This document shows positions 63,451 through 64,000 of a stretch of DNA of 64,000 nt, one piece after another. How positions within the stretch are numbered: the first letter of the stretch is position 1; each line of letters opens with the position of its first letter. The notes beneath the pieces were generated by a model, which was not told the origin of the DNA, did not search any database, and saw only the letters and a program-made list of their open reading frames with translations. This DNA comes from Thermomonas alba (GTDB lineage Bacteria; Pseudomonadota; Gammaproteobacteria; Xanthomonadales; Xanthomonadaceae): positions 310,001 to 374,000 of the forward strand of contig NZ_JAJOZU010000001.1 of NCBI RefSeq assembly GCF_022419205.1, in the 5' to 3' direction. Both the position numbers and the translations under genes were made by a program.

Positions 63451-64000
63451 ATGGAATTCAAGGATTACTACGCGACGCTCGGGGTAGAGCCCAGCGCGGG
63501 CGAGGCAGAGATCAAGACTGCCTATCGACGGTTGGCGCGCAAGTACCACCCCGATGTGAGCACGGAAAAAGACGCCGAGGAGCGGTTCAAGGCGGTCAAC
63601 GAGGCCTACGAAGTGCTGCGCGACCCGCAGAAGCGCGCCGCCTATGACCAGCTGCGTGCCGGCGGCTATCGTCCGGGCGATGAGATCCGGCCGCCGCCGG
63701 GCGGCTTCCATCGCGGTGCCGGCGGGCAGCCGGACTTCGATTTCGAAGAAATCTTCGCTGGCGGTGGCGCTGGCGGCGGATTCTCCGATTTCTTCGAGAG
63801 TCTGTTCGGGCGCGGCGGCCCAGGCGGTCGCGCTGGTCGTTCGGGCGCGGGCCACAGTGGCGATACCCGCGCCCGGCTCGCGGTGCCGCTGAAGGCCGTG
63901 TATGAAGGCAGCAGCGTGCGCGTGACGGTCAACGGCAAGACCCTGGACGTGCGCATCCCCAAGGGCATTCGCCCGGGGCAGGTGATTCGCCTCGCCAAGC
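63451..64000 (+). CDS. cbpA: DnaJ-family co-chaperone, CbpA-like (3' end outside window)
   Basis: 183 residues are visible before the right edge. The J domain has [33 protein letters not shown] with His-Pro-Asp at 33-35. A Gly/Phe-rich linker ([22 protein letters not shown]) follows, then directly the C-terminal substrate domain ([40 protein letters not shown]) without the zinc-finger repeats of DnaJ. That makes it class B, as CbpA. It stimulates DnaK ATPase. ATG 63451, 157 bases after hsp20. Confidence 0.92.
   Translation, partial: MEFKDYYATLGVEPSAGEAEIKTAYRRLARKYHPDVSTEKDAEERFKAVNEAYEVLRDPQKRAAYDQLRAGGYRPGDEIRPPPGGFHRGAGGQPDFDFEEIFAGGGAGGGFSDFFESLFGRGGPGGRAGRSGAGHSGDTRARLAVPLKAVYEGSSVRVTVNGKTLDVRIPKGIRPGQVIRLAK

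Overview
The window is a 64 kb piece of a GC-rich gammaproteobacterial chromosome. It most likely comes from the Xanthomonadaceae/Lysobacteraceae; the genus cannot be fixed from the sequence. The reasons are mtnA directly upstream of gyrA, the smc-zipA-ligA-epmA run, a complete ccmABCDEFGHI set, a MetX-family protein that reads like the xanthomonad serine O-succinyltransferases, and Fuc3NAc/Qui3NAc-type sugar genes like Xanthomonas wxcK-M. No rRNA, CRISPR array, prophage or insertion sequence was seen.

Region 1 (about 1-21800) is a surface polysaccharide (O-antigen or exopolysaccharide) locus. It is nearly all on the + strand, with many genes overlapping by 1-10 bases. It holds a dTDP-3-acetamido-sugar module (acetyltransferase, 3,4-ketoisomerase, aminotransferase), a Wzx flippase, a Wzy/WaaL-like membrane protein, two further acyltransferases, five glycosyltransferases, a glutamine-dependent amidotransferase, an FkbM methyltransferase, a bi-domain oxidoreductase, WecB, a heparinase-like protein, a nucleotidyltransferase and a UDP-glucuronate-type epimerase. 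A VapBC-like toxin-antitoxin pair sits inside it on the opposite strand. WecA, which starts such chains on undecaprenyl phosphate, lies beyond the next region at 28528.

Region 2 (21767-28497) is the most interesting part: a complete lasso peptide gene cluster inserted between the epimerase and wecA. On the - strand run a secreted four-cysteine protein, a membrane-anchored protein, a 50-residue precursor, a PqqD-like RRE protein (B1), a transglutaminase-like leader peptidase (B2) and an HPr-kinase-like protein. Divergently, on the + strand, lie the asparagine-synthetase-like cyclase (C) and an ABC exporter (D). The precursor fits the leader pattern YxxPxLxxxGxxxxxTxx exactly. It predicts the core AGGVSQVEGATPIPNKKP with an Ala1-Glu8 macrolactam.

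Region 3 (28500-48810) is mostly housekeeping: wecA, a TPR protein, tRNA-Leu(CAA), the MetX-family acyltransferase, the cytochrome c maturation genes, a methionine aminotransferase and omega-amidase pair, an MsrA-thioredoxin-MsrB fusion, Tpx, a pirin, RluB, ScpB, ScpA, a YciI protein and BolA.

Region 4 (48810-64000) has a stem-loop-rich intergenic segment, then smc, zipA, ligA, epmA, mtnA, gyrA, an HDOD protein, a peroxiredoxin, a small heat-shock protein with a good sigma-32-type promoter, and the start of a CbpA/DnaJ gene cut by the window edge. SMC, ScpA and ScpB, the whole bacterial condensin, are all encoded here but in separate transcription units.
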